Both the position numbers and the translations under genes were made by a program. 64,000 nt of DNA. Origin: Ascidiimonas sp046199005 (GTDB lineage: Bacteria > Bacteroidota > Bacteroidia > Flavobacteriales > Flavobacteriaceae). Position 1 is the first letter of the stretch. Each line of letters starts with the position of its first letter. Positions 1 to 8,597 of the stretch are shown here, one piece after another. The stretch spans positions 806,001 to 870,000 of the forward strand of contig CP176050.1 in NCBI GenBank assembly GCA_046199005.1, in the 5' to 3' direction. The notes beneath the pieces are model-generated. The model did not search any database. It saw nothing but the letters and a program-made list of their open reading frames with translations, and had not been told where the DNA came from.

Positions 1-2618
1 TTATCAAAACTTCCACCTGTAAAATAGATGGGGCGCTTCCAGTCGTTATTGGCCAGAATGTCTAACATCAGAATCCGGTTTTTAGAAATAGCGCTTTCCG
101 GCAGGTCAATATCAATATAATCTACGATCAATGCACTGTCTTTTTCCTTGACCAAACCAGATTTCAATACATTTTCTTTATTAACAGGTACTCGTATTTT
201 ATTCGTAGGATAATAAACTGTTTCCAATTCACTTTCAGGAATACCATCAATACTCGCACCATATTGTTTGATGAGATATCCGTATTTTGTTTTTGGATCA
301 TCGCTTGCTACCCAATCCATGAAATCTTTAATATTCCAGCGTGCTTCCGATAGCGGTTGATATCTTATATAATCTCTTACGCCCCAGGCATACTGAGAAT
401 GTTTCAATTGCGAGGGTATAGGTTCGCTATCATAGGCCTTCCTTTTCATTTGATCTATATACCAGTCTGTTTGAAAAAGACTACTGTTGATCACCCTAAC
501 ATCTGTTCGGTATTCTTCAATTTCCTGGGCATACCACAAACCGAATGTGTCATTATCACCAATAGAGAAGATGATGGCTCCAGCGTCTTCCTGCACAGAG
601 TCCAGGTAACACATAGGTAAAGATCGAGCTGTATACTTTCCAGATCGGTCATGGTCGTCCCAATTTTGATACGCCATAACTACAGGTACCGAAAACATAC
701 AGATCGCAGTGATTGTAGGCGCAGCAATCTTAGGAGTCAGGTATTTTTTTAATCCTTCAAATAAAGAGAGCACACCTATGCCTATCCATATCGAGAAAAT
801 AAAAAAGGAGCCTACGAGTGAATAGTCTCTTTCTCTGGGTTCAAACGGGCGTATGTTAGTGTAGAACTGAATCGCTAATCCAGTAAGTAAAAAGAAGACC
901 AGTAAGACCCAGAATTGTTTGATATCTCTCTTGGCCTGAAAAACCAGCCCGATGATCCCCAATATTAAGGGCAACAAATAATATGTGTTTCTCGCCTTAT
1001 TGTTTAGAACATCTGAAGGCAAATTATCTTGAGGACCCAGAAAGATCTCATCGATAAAATTAATGCCAGTAAGCCAGTTACCGTGATTGTCGTATTTCCC
1101 TTGTATGTCATCTTGTCTTCCGGAAAAATTCCACATGAAATACCGCCAGTACATATACCCAAATTGGTAATTGATCATAAAACCTAAGTTATCTGCCAGT
1201 GAAGGCGCTTCTACATTAAGGTATTCTCCAAATTGTCGTAGAAACTTGACATATCCTTCCTCATCAATTTTACCCTGTCGCATTCCTTCTTTTAGCTGTT
1301 TTACAGCTTCCTTAAGTTCTTCCTGACCTGCGTATTCCGGTTTAATGGTGAAGTCTAAAGGCTTCACATACCGCATATAATTTTCTGCATGTTCTGAACT
1401 CCACATTCTGGGTAACCATCCAACATGATCTGGATGGGAAGCAGGAAGGGCGTCTTTATATTTATTGACAATAATATACTTCCCTTGCTTTTCATCACGT
1501 TCGTACTTCGGGCTATCGTCTTTACGACTGTTATCTGGGGGCAGTCCTGCGAATCTGTCTGAATACATGGTGCCGTATACCGGACTTTCAACACCGGGAT
1601 ATTGCTCTCTATTGTAATAGGCAAGTAAAAGCCGTGCGTCTGAAGGGTCGTTTTCATTAATAGGTACATGTGCATTGGCTCTTATAGGCAGCATGATCCA
1701 GGAAGAAAAGCCGATAAACATAAAAAGTATGCAAAGTACTATCGTGTTTGCGCCGTAAAGCCGTTTTTTCCTGGTATAGCTAAGACCCCAATAGAAAAGT
1801 CCTATAAATAGAAGCCCTATAATGATGGATCCTGAATTAAAAGGGAGTCCGATAGAATTTACAAAAAACACTTCTCCCCAGCCAAAAAGTTCCAGCGTAT
1901 AGGTAAGTGAAAATTTATAGACAAACATGAGTAATGCCACTACCGCGATATTGGCAATGATGAACTTTTTGAGATCGACCTCCTTGTATTTTTTGAAGAA
2001 ATACAAAAGACCAATAGATGGAATCGCCAGAAATCCCATAAACTGAATTCCAAAGGTAAGACCAACAATAAATGATATTAAAATGAGCCATCTGTCACTT
2101 CTTGGCTTGTGAAGATTATCTGTCCATTTAAGTCCTAACCACAAAAGCAGCGCCATAATAAAACTTGCCATCGCATACACTTCAGTCTCTGCAGCATTGA
2201 ACCAGAAACTATCAGAATACGCAAACGCCAACGCTCCGACGAGGCCACTTCCCAAAATGGCAATATTTGCTGATTGACCGGTTTCTTCATTTCTTTTGAG
2301 TAGTTTTCCGGCAAGATTGGTGATGGTCCAAAACATAAATAATATGGTGAAGGCACTTGAAAAAACAGACATATAATTCACCATTCGTGCAATTTGGTCT
2401 GCCTCAAGAGCAAACATTGCGAAGAATGCTCCCAGCATTTGAAAAAACGGAGCTCCTGGCGGGTGACCAACTTGCAGCTTTGCTGAGGTGGAAATATACT
2501 CACCACAATCCCATGAACTCACAGTAGGTTCAACGGTAAGTCCATAAGTAATAAGGGCTATAAAAAAAACAACCCATCCTAAGATGGTATCCCATTTTTT
2601 GAAATCGTATGCAGACAT
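1..2618 (-). CDS. DUF2723 / glycosyltransferase family 117 membrane protein, 3' end missing
   Basis: About 872 codons are visible from an ATG at 2618 down to the window edge with no stop, so the C-terminus lies outside. The protein is polytopic. The first transmembrane helix (about residues 12-28) is followed by YGLTVEPTVSSWDCGEYI, with an acidic D37/E40 pair, and then GHPPGAP (51-57). This N-terminal arrangement is typical of DUF2723 (PF11028), now classed as GT117 and related to the eukaryotic O-mannosyltransferase TMEM260. Many further hydrophobic helices alternate with a long soluble loop around nt 1000-1650, and the far part is a periplasmic-looking domain. Activity as a lipid-linked-sugar-dependent protein glycosyltransferase is inferred from the family; substrate unknown. 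Bacteroidota homologues are about 1000-1100 residues, so some 15-20% is probably missing. It reads away from the tRNA gene and appears monocistronic at its 5' end. Confidence 0.85.
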   Translation of the reverse strand, partial: MSAYDFKKWDTILGWVVFFIALITYGLTVEPTVSSWDCGEYISTSAKLQVGHPPGAPFFQMLGAFFAMFALEADQIARMVNYMSVFSSAFTILFMFWTITNLAGKLLKRNEETGQSANIAILGSGLVGALAFAYSDSFWFNAAETEVYAMASFIMALLLWLGLKWTDNLHKPRSDRWLILISFIVGLTFGIQFMGFLAIPSIGLLYFFKKYKEVDLKKFIIANIAVVALLMFVYKFSLTYTLELFGWGEVFFVNSIGLPFNSGSIIIGLLFIGLFYWGLSYTRKKRLYGANTIVLCILFMFIGFSSWIMLPIRANAHVPINENDPSDARLLLAYYNREQYPGVESPVYGTMYSDRFAGLPPDNSRKDDSPKYERDEKQGKYIIVNKYKDALPASHPDHVGWLPRMWSSEHAENYMRYVKPLDFTIKPEYAGQEELKEAVKQLKEGMRQGKIDEEGYVKFLRQFGEYLNVEAPSLADNLGFMINYQFGYMYWRYFMWNFSGRQDDIQGKYDNHGNWLTGINFIDEIFLGPQDNLPSDVLNNKARNTYYLLPLILGIIGLVFQAKRDIKQFWVLLVFFLLTGLAIQFYTNIRPFEPRERDYSLVGSFFIFSIWIGIGVLSLFEGLKKYLTPKIAAPTITAICMFSVPVVMAYQNWDDHDRSGKYTARSLPMCYLDSVQEDAGAIIFSIGDNDTFGLWYAQEIEEYRTDVRVINSSLFQTDWYIDQMKRKAYDSEPIPSQLKHSQYAWGVRDYIRYQPLSEARWNIKDFMDWVASDDPKTKYGYLIKQYGASIDGIPESELETVYYPTNKIRVPVNKENVLKSGLVKEKDSALIVDYIDIDLPESAISKNRILMLDILANNDWKRPIYFTGGSFD

Positions 2619-2736
2619 TTAACTATGTTTCTTTATCAAGGCGAATTTAATAATAAATACGAGATAACCACTCATTTTGAAAAAACCTTAACAGCGCCAG
2701 GCTGATTTTACTCCATTAAAGAAATAACAAAAAATA

Positions 2737-2767
2737 TTTGCGCAAACAAAAGTTTGTCTTAAATTTG
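2737..2767 (+). promoter_or_regulatory. Bacteroidota promoter for tRNA-Gln
   Basis: A TTTG box (2737-2740), exactly 19 bp of spacer and TAAATTTG (2760-2767) match the Bacteroidota sigma-A consensus TTTG-n19-TAnnTTTG. The tRNA begins 16 bp downstream. This is one of the two best promoter matches in the window. Confidence 0.8.
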
Positions 2768-2783
2768 CATCCGCATTTGGTAC

Positions 2784-2854
2784 TGGCCTATGGTGTAACG
2801 GTAACACTACTGGTTTTGGTCCAGTCATTCAAGGTTCGAATCCTTGTAGGCCAA
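2784..2854 (+). tRNA. tRNA-Gln (anticodon TTG)
   Basis: A 71-nt cloverleaf can be drawn by eye. The acceptor arm TGGCCTA pairs with TAGGCCA and has discriminator A2854. The D-stem is GTGT/ACAC, the anticodon stem ACTGG/CCAGT encloses loop TTTTGGT with anticodon TTG, and the T-arm is CAAGG-TTCGAAT-CCTTG. CCA is not encoded. The anticodon reads CAA/CAG glutamine codons. It has its own promoter upstream and a terminator directly after. Confidence 0.97.
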
Positions 2855-2860
2855 CTAAAA

Positions 2861-2888
2861 AATCCCGCTTTCTTAGCGGGATTTTTTT
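2861..2888. terminator. Bidirectional intrinsic terminator (tRNA-Gln / uspA)
   Basis: A perfect 9-bp stem AATCCCGCT / AGCGGGATT with a TTCTT loop is followed by a T run on the plus strand. It is preceded by an A run that becomes a T run on the minus strand. It can end tRNA-Gln from the left and the universal stress gene, whose stop is about 30 nt to the right, from the other side. Confidence 0.9.
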
Positions 2889-2918
2889 ATGTGTTATTAC
2901 TTTAATTTCTAATGATTA

Positions 2919-3746
2919 CTAAGGAGTAGGGATTCTAAACGTTAGCACAGGTCTAAGTGCATGATTAGCCAGATCTTCGCTGATGCTTCCGTTAAAAAAA
3001 TGAGCCAGACCTTTTCTTCCGTGTGTACTTATTGCAATAAGATCTGCATTAATAGATCGGGAAAAATTCATGATGCCGCTCTCAACGCTTTTGTCATTAT
3101 AAATATTAAGCGTATAATTATCGGGTTTTGCTCTATCGATAAATGCACTCATCTTATGAGTGATCTCTTCGGTGGTATGAAATGAACCAGGCGTATTTAC
3201 AAATAGATAATGGATCTTGGCATTCAGTTTTTTAGAGTACTCATGTCCTTTAATAAATGTTGCGTATGATTCCGGTGAGAAATCGCAGGCAAACACCATT
3301 TGTTCAATAGTAAACGATGTATGTTCTTTTTTAATTACAAGCACAGGAACATCAGAAGTTCTAACTACTTTTTCGGTATTAGAACCTATTATAAATTCTT
3401 TAAGACCGGAAGCGCCACCAGACCCCATTACGATTAGATCTGCCTGATGCTTGGAAGCAGCCTCCCGTATAGCATCTGCTGTAGTAGCATCTTCTATCGT
3501 TTCATGAATTTTTAAACCTTTAAGGTAAGGTCGGTTCATAAACTCTTCAAATCGCTTGTGAGCCATTTTCATGTAGAACAATACTTCTGGTACTTCATGT
3601 TGTTCCTGTGTGGCAAGGTGCATGGGAAGATCTAACGAATGCATTAAAAATAATTCTGCTTTAAATGTTTGAGCAAGCTGTGCAGCTACTTTCAAAGCGT
3701 GTTCTGATAGTTCAGAGAAATCTGTTGGGACTAATATTTTTTTCAT
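2919..3746 (-). CDS. Tandem-domain universal stress protein (UspA family)
   Basis: A 275-residue protein made of two Usp folds. The first starts MKKILVPTDFSE with the usual nucleotide-site Asp (D8) after strand 1, and ends with MGSGGASGLKEFIIGS and a VPVLVI strand. The second starts at about residue 148 (MVFACDFSPES) and ends STHGRKGLAHFFNGS followed by RPVLTF. Both C-terminal Gly-rich plus GS signatures are those of ATP-binding Usp domains. There is no signal peptide, so it is cytoplasmic. Its role is stress survival in the broad sense of the family; nothing here narrows it. It is divergent from the rimP operon and shares a roughly 90-bp promoter gap with it. Confidence 0.92.
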   Translation of the reverse strand: MKKILVPTDFSELSEHALKVAAQLAQTFKAELFLMHSLDLPMHLATQEQHEVPEVLFYMKMAHKRFEEFMNRPYLKGLKIHETIEDATTADAIREAASKHQADLIVMGSGGASGLKEFIIGSNTEKVVRTSDVPVLVIKKEHTSFTIEQMVFACDFSPESYATFIKGHEYSKKLNAKIHYLFVNTPGSFHTTEEITHKMSAFIDRAKPDNYTLNIYNDKSVESGIMNFSRSINADLIAISTHGRKGLAHFFNGSISEDLANHALRPVLTFRIPTP

Positions 3747-3800
3747 GTTTTAAAAATAGGTTTAAGGAAATATACAAAATAAATAACATCGAAAATAAGG

Positions 3801-3831
3801 TTTTAAGAGTATAAAAAAAATTGTATATTTG
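3801..3831 (+). promoter_or_regulatory. Promoter of rimP-nusA-infB
   Basis: TATATTTG (3824-3831) matches TAnnTTTG exactly. TTTT at 3801-3804 sits 19 bp upstream, where the TTTG box is expected. Transcription should begin near 3838, leaving a leader of about 55 nt before the rimP ATG. Confidence 0.7.
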
Positions 3832-3857
3832 CAGCATTGAAAGTAGTAGGAAATTAC

Positions 3858-3884
3858 AGAGGGGACAAAGAGTCCCCTCTTTTT
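3858..3884 (+). promoter_or_regulatory. Terminator-like hairpin in the rimP leader (candidate attenuator)
   Basis: A perfect 9-bp stem AGAGGGGAC / GTCCCCTCT with loop AAAGA is followed by five T. It lies between the predicted transcription start (about 3838) and the rimP ATG (3894). By shape it is an intrinsic terminator inside the 5' leader of an operon encoding the termination factor NusA. See findings. Confidence 0.75.
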
Positions 3885-3893
3885 ATACTAAAA

Positions 3894-4364
3894 ATGACGT
3901 TAGAGCAACGAGTAAAAGAGTTATTGACGCAGGCTTTAAGTAAGCGGGAAGATCTTTTTCTTATAGATCTAGGTATTTCGGCAGACGGGAAGATCAAAGT
4001 GATTATTGATGGAGATAAAGGAGTTTCGCTTAACGATTGTATTGAGATAAGCAGAGCGATAGAACATCCGCTTAATGAAGACGAATATGATTTTTCTCTT
4101 GAGGTGATGTCTCCAGGAGCTACAGAGCCTTTAGTTCAGAACAGACAGTATCATAAAAATCTGGGAAGAACTCTTGCAGTAAAAACATTTCAGGGAGAGA
4201 ATCTCGAAGGTGTTTTATCACAGATAAACGAAGATAAGTTCCAGCTAGTCTGGAAAGAGCGGCAACCAAAACCTGTAGGTAAAGGAAAAGTAACAGTAAC
4301 GGTGGAAAAAGAAATTCTTTTTTCAGATGTGAAGGAAGCAAAAGTAAAGATAAAATTTAATTAA
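3894..4364 (+). CDS. rimP: Ribosome maturation factor RimP
   Basis: I place the start at ATG 3894 (MTLEQRVKELLTQAL), giving 156 residues, the normal size for Bacteroidota RimP. A longer frame from a TTG at 3837 would read through the leader hairpin and is unlikely. The N-terminal alpha-beta domain contains the DLGISADGKIKVIIDGD region; SLNDCIEISRAIEHPL and LEVMSPGATEPL match the family core, where most homologues read 'SPG'. The C-terminal SH3-like barrel covers about 90-156. RimP binds the free 30S subunit and helps late 16S maturation. It is the first gene of the conserved rimP-nusA-infB operon; nusA follows after 9 nt. Confidence 0.95.
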   Translation: MTLEQRVKELLTQALSKREDLFLIDLGISADGKIKVIIDGDKGVSLNDCIEISRAIEHPLNEDEYDFSLEVMSPGATEPLVQNRQYHKNLGRTLAVKTFQGENLEGVLSQINEDKFQLVWKERQPKPVGKGKVTVTVEKEILFSDVKEAKVKIKFN

Positions 4365-4373
4365 AATTATGAC

Positions 4374-5606
4374 ATGGAAAATCTTGCATTGATCGATTCA
4401 TTCTCAGAGTTTAAGGATGATAAACTCATTGATCGTGTAACCCTGATGGCCATTTTAGAAGATGTTTTTAGAAATGCGCTTAAAAAGAAGTATGGTTCTG
4501 ATGATAATTTTGATATTATTATTAACCCTGATAAAGGTGACCTTGAAATATGGAGAAATAGGGTAGTAGTTGCAGATGGAGAAGTAGAAGATCCTAATCA
4601 GGAAATATCACTTACTGAAGCGCGTAAAATTGAACCTGATTTTGAGGTTGGTGAAGACGTTTCAGAAGAAGTGAAACTGGTTCAATTAGGAAGAAGAGCT
4701 ATTCTTGCCTTGAGACAGAATTTGATATCTAAGATTCATGAGCATGATAATACCACCATTTATAAACAATTTAAGGATATGGTGGGCGAAATATACACGG
4801 CTGAAGTTCACCATATAAGACATAAAGCTGTTATTTTATTGGATGATGAGGGAAATGAGATTATCTTGCCGAAAGACAAGCAGATTCCTTCAGACTTTTT
4901 CAGAAAAGGAGAAAATGTAAGAGGTGTAATTGAAAGTGTTGAGCTTAAAGGAAATAAACCTACTATCATTATGTCTAGAACTTCTCCGGTGTTTCTTGAG
5001 AAGTTATTCGAGCAGGAAATTCCTGAGGTATTTGACGGTTTGATATCTGTGAAAAAGGTCGTGAGAATACCTGGTGAAAAGGCCAAGGTAGCGGTAGACT
5101 CCTACGATGATCGAATTGACCCGGTAGGTGCTTGTGTTGGAATGAAAGGATCGAGAATTCACGGAATTGTTCGGGAATTAGGTAATGAAAACATAGATGT
5201 AATAAACTATACCAACAACATACAGTTGTTTATTACCAGGGCGCTAAGTCCTGCACGTGTCACTTCTATCAAACTTAAAGAAGATACGAAGCACGCAGAA
5301 GTAATTTTAAAACCAGAAGAAGTTTCGAAGGCAATTGGAAAAGGAGGTTTTAATATTCGGCTGGCAGGGCAGTTAACCGGGTACGAAATTGATGTATTCA
5401 GAGAAGGTATTGAAGAAGATGTAGAGCTTACTGAGTTCTCAGACGAAATTGATGCATGGATCATTGAAGAATTTAAGAAAATAGGTCTTGATACTGCTAA
5501 AAGTGTGCTGGATCAAGATATTAACTTTTTAATAAAACAAACAGATCTCGAAGAAGAAACCATAACCGAGGTCGTAAAAATTCTTAAAGAAGAATTTGAA
5601 GATTAA
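4374..5606 (+). CDS. nusA: Transcription termination/antitermination factor NusA
   Basis: 410 residues. The N-terminal RNA-polymerase-binding domain (about 1-125) opens with LIDSFSEFKDDKLIDR. An S1 domain follows (about 130-200), then two KH domains: GACVGMKGSRIHGIVRELG in KH1 and KAIGKGGFNIRLAGQLTGY in KH2, both with the GxxG RNA-binding loop. The C-terminal acidic repeats of enterobacterial NusA are absent, leaving only a short acidic tail, as usual in this phylum. NusA binds the elongation complex and modulates pausing, termination and rRNA antitermination. It sits between rimP and infB, 21 nt before the latter, and could act on the hairpin in its own operon leader. Confidence 0.97.
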   Translation: MENLALIDSFSEFKDDKLIDRVTLMAILEDVFRNALKKKYGSDDNFDIIINPDKGDLEIWRNRVVVADGEVEDPNQEISLTEARKIEPDFEVGEDVSEEVKLVQLGRRAILALRQNLISKIHEHDNTTIYKQFKDMVGEIYTAEVHHIRHKAVILLDDEGNEIILPKDKQIPSDFFRKGENVRGVIESVELKGNKPTIIMSRTSPVFLEKLFEQEIPEVFDGLISVKKVVRIPGEKAKVAVDSYDDRIDPVGACVGMKGSRIHGIVRELGNENIDVINYTNNIQLFITRALSPARVTSIKLKEDTKHAEVILKPEEVSKAIGKGGFNIRLAGQLTGYEIDVFREGIEEDVELTEFSDEIDAWIIEEFKKIGLDTAKSVLDQDINFLIKQTDLEEETITEVVKILKEEFED

Positions 5607-5627
5607 TTTATTGAGGTAATAATAATT

Positions 5628-8408
5628 ATGGCTGCAAACGCAACAATGAGGCTTAACAAAGTTCTGAGAGAACTAAATATATCGCTTGACAGAGCGGTAG
5701 AGCACCTTGCATCTAAAGGTTATGAGGTAGAGGCCAGGCCTACCACCAAAATTTCCAGTGAGGTATACAATGTTCTTTTGGATGAGTTTAAAACTGATAA
5801 GAATAAAAAAGTAGCTTCTAAAGAGGTAGGTGAAGAAAAACGAAAAGAAAAGGAAGCGATTCGTCAGGAAATAGAAAAAGAGCAGGTTCAAAAACGAGTA
5901 GGTAGAGAAGAACAGGAAGTGATACGTGCCAAAGCCTCCCTTAGTGGTCCTAAGACGGTAGGTAAGATCGATCTTGACAAGAAAGAAGAAGTGAAAGAAA
6001 AAGCTGCTCCGCTTCCGGAAAAATCTACTGATGAAAAGCCAAAAGATGCGCCCGCTGAAAAGGTTGTTGTTGCGAAATCTGAAACAGAAGAGGTAAAAGC
6101 TGAGGTTGCTAAGTCATCAGAACCCGATAAAAAAGTAGAAAAAACACCGGAAGTTTCGGCTCCTGAAGTGCCAGCAAAGAAAACTGAAAAAGCAAAAGAA
6201 GAAGCTAAAACCGAAACTGAAACTGAAACTGATGATTCTGCAGTCATTGAGACTAAGTACCAGAAACTTTCCGGTCCTAAAATGACAGGTGAAAAAATAG
6301 ATTTAACTCAATTTAAGAAGCCTAAAAAGAAGAAAGAAGAGTCTTCTAAAGATGCCAAGTCAAGTAGTACCAGCGACCGCAAGCGCAAAAGAAGAAGAAT
6401 CAGTAAAGATGGTGCTCCTAATACCGGATCCGGAGGAGGAAGATTTGGAGATAGAAATAAAAAAGGAGGTTCTCGAAAAGGTGCTGCCCCCAAGGTAGAG
6501 CCTACCGAAGAAGAAGTACAAAAGCAGGTTAGGGAGACTCTGGAGAAATTACAGGGAAAAACCTCCAAGTCAAAAGGTGCCAAATACAGAAAAGAAAAAA
6601 GGGACTCGCATCGTCAAAAATCTGAAGAGGAAATTGCAATGCAGGAAATGGAGAGTAAAACACTCAAAGTTACCGAATTTGTAACAGTTGCTGAGGTTGC
6701 TACCATGATGGATGTGCCTACCACCAAAATTATCTCTGCATGTATGTCTCTTGGGATCATGGTGACCATGAACCAAAGATTAGATGCTGAAACACTTAGT
6801 ATCGTAGCAGATGAATTTGGCTATGAAGTAGAATTTATTACCGCTGATATTGAAGAAGCAATTCAGGAAGAAGAAGATCGTCCTGAAGATTTAAAACCAA
6901 GAGCACCTATTGTAACGGTAATGGGGCATGTAGACCATGGTAAAACTTCTTTACTGGACTACATTCGTGAAGAGAATGTTATTGCAGGTGAGAGTGGAGG
7001 TATTACACAGCATATAGGAGCTTATGGAGTAACTTTGGATAGTGGACAAAAAATAGCGTTTTTGGATACTCCTGGTCACGAAGCTTTTACGGCGATGCGG
7101 GCAAGGGGTGCACAAGTAACAGATGTAGCCATTATTGTGATTGCTGCGGATGATGATGTCATGCCTCAAACAAAAGAAGCAATAAGTCACGCGCAGGCAG
7201 CAAATGTACCCATTGTTTTTGCGATCAATAAGATAGATAAGCCTAATGCTAATCCTGATAAGGTAAAAGAAAGCCTTGCTAATATGAATTTATTAGTAGA
7301 AGACTGGGGAGGAAAAATTCAGTCTCAGGATATCTCAGCCAAAACAGGAGTAGGTGTGAAAGAGCTGCTTGAAAAAGTACTGCTGGAGGCCGAAATACTC
7401 GAATTAAAGGCAAACCCTAAAAAGAATGCAGTAGGTACCGTAGTTGAGGCATTTCTCGATAAAGGTCGCGGATATGTTTCTACGATTCTTGTGCAGGCAG
7501 GTACGCTTCGAATTGGGGATTTTGTGCTTGCTGGTAAAAATAGTGGTAAGGTAAAAGCGATGTTTGACGAACGTGGAAAATCAATCGAATCCGCAGGGCC
7601 TTCGACACCTATCTCGATTCTCGGGTTAGATGGGGCTCCGCAGGCAGGAGATAATTTCCATGTCTTTGAAGACGAAAAGGAAGCCAAGCAGATCGCGGCC
7701 AAGCGTACACAGCTGCAAAGAGAGCAGTCGGTTCGTACCCAACGTCATATTACACTAGATGAAATAGGAAGACGAATCGCGCTGGGAGACTTTAAAGAAC
7801 TTAATATAATCCTTAAAGGGGATGTTGATGGTTCGGTAGAGGCTTTAACCGATTCATTCCAAAAACTTTCAACACCCGAAATCCAAATCAACATCATTCA
7901 TAAAGCAGTTGGTGCGATCACCGAATCTGATGTACTTCTCGCATCTGCCTCTGATGCTATTATTATAGGCTTTAACGTAAGACCAATGGGTAATGCAAGA
8001 GCGATAGCAGATAAGGAAGAAATCGATATCAGAACGTATTCCATCATTTACGATGCGATTAACGACTTGAAAGATGCAATGGAGGGAATGTTGTCTCCAG
8101 TGATGAAAGAGGAGATTACAGGAACTGCAGAGATCAGAGAAACCTTCAAGATATCTAAAATTGGTACTATTGCAGGTTGTATGGTAACCGATGGTAAAAT
8201 TTATCGTAACTCAAATATCCGACTCATTAGAGACGGGGTGGTGATCTTTACGGGAGTTCTTGCATCTTTAAAACGTTTTAAAGATGACGTTAAAGAGGTT
8301 TCGAAGGGATATGATTGTGGTCTTCAGATCAAGAATTACAACGACATCAAAGAAGGCGATATCGTAGAAGCTTTCCAGGAAGTCGCAGTAAAGAAAAAAT
8401 TAAAATAA
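5628..8408 (+). CDS. infB: Translation initiation factor IF-2
   Basis: 926 residues. The N-terminal IF2_N fold (MRLNKVLRELNISLDRAVEHL) is followed by a long Lys/Glu/Ala-rich low-complexity linker (about 60-330), a second IF2_N segment near 345-400, and the GTPase domain. G motifs are GHVDHGKT (433-441), DTPGH (480-484) and NKID (534-537). EF-Tu-like domain II and the two C-terminal domains that bind fMet-tRNA complete the protein, which ends at LKIK-rich residues before TAA. IF-2 delivers initiator tRNA to the 30S subunit and promotes subunit joining. It is the last gene of the operon and is followed by a strong terminator. The linker contains a short Thr-Glu repeat (nt 6211-6232), ordinary for such linkers. 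Confidence 0.98.
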   Translation: MAANATMRLNKVLRELNISLDRAVEHLASKGYEVEARPTTKISSEVYNVLLDEFKTDKNKKVASKEVGEEKRKEKEAIRQEIEKEQVQKRVGREEQEVIRAKASLSGPKTVGKIDLDKKEEVKEKAAPLPEKSTDEKPKDAPAEKVVVAKSETEEVKAEVAKSSEPDKKVEKTPEVSAPEVPAKKTEKAKEEAKTETETETDDSAVIETKYQKLSGPKMTGEKIDLTQFKKPKKKKEESSKDAKSSSTSDRKRKRRRISKDGAPNTGSGGGRFGDRNKKGGSRKGAAPKVEPTEEEVQKQVRETLEKLQGKTSKSKGAKYRKEKRDSHRQKSEEEIAMQEMESKTLKVTEFVTVAEVATMMDVPTTKIISACMSLGIMVTMNQRLDAETLSIVADEFGYEVEFITADIEEAIQEEEDRPEDLKPRAPIVTVMGHVDHGKTSLLDYIREENVIAGESGGITQHIGAYGVTLDSGQKIAFLDTPGHEAFTAMRARGAQVTDVAIIVIAADDDVMPQTKEAISHAQAANVPIVFAINKIDKPNANPDKVKESLANMNLLVEDWGGKIQSQDISAKTGVGVKELLEKVLLEAEILELKANPKKNAVGTVVEAFLDKGRGYVSTILVQAGTLRIGDFVLAGKNSGKVKAMFDERGKSIESAGPSTPISILGLDGAPQAGDNFHVFEDEKEAKQIAAKRTQLQREQSVRTQRHITLDEIGRRIALGDFKELNIILKGDVDGSVEALTDSFQKLSTPEIQINIIHKAVGAITESDVLLASASDAIIIGFNVRPMGNARAIADKEEIDIRTYSIIYDAINDLKDAMEGMLSPVMKEEITGTAEIRETFKISKIGTIAGCMVTDGKIYRNSNIRLIRDGVVIFTGVLASLKRFKDDVKEVSKGYDCGLQIKNYNDIKEGDIVEAFQEVAVKKKLK

Positions 8409-8425
8409 GTAAGAAATATAGAAGA

Positions 8426-8451
8426 AAAAGCGGCGTGAAGCCGCTTTTTTT
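8426..8451. terminator. Intrinsic terminator after infB
   Basis: A perfect 9-bp stem AAAAGCGGC / GCCGCTTTT with loop GTGAA is followed by a T run. It begins 17 nt after the infB stop. The leading A run means it could also stop minus-strand transcripts arriving from pirin. Confidence 0.9.
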
Positions 8452-8597
8452 ATTGGCGCCGCCAAAGGGTCCAATACCCCGAGGCTTGCCTTGAAATTAA
8501 ACGTTTGTTTCAAACAAATGCTTCGGGTTTGTTCTGAAGTAGTTTATTTTTAGGAATTCGAGGAATAAATAAGCTGAAGAACTGTTCAGAAAAAATT

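Noticed and set aside
357..620. Plus-strand open frame of 87 codons within the GT117 gene
   Set aside because: It lies antisense to a continuous, well-conserved membrane-protein frame, lacks a recognisable domain and has no promoter box; a shadow frame.
3837..3893. Upstream in-frame TTG extension of rimP by 19 residues
   Set aside because: It would begin at the predicted transcription start and translate the hairpin; RimP homologues begin near the ATG at 3894.
6211..6232. Short GAAACT repeat
   Set aside because: It encodes a Thr-Glu run in the flexible IF-2 linker; too short and in frame, so not a regulatory or phase-variable repeat.
5888..6247. Minus-strand open frame (119 codons, Ser/Thr/Phe-rich) inside infB
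   Set aside because: It is the antisense image of the Lys/Glu/Ala-rich IF-2 linker; its odd composition is explained by that.
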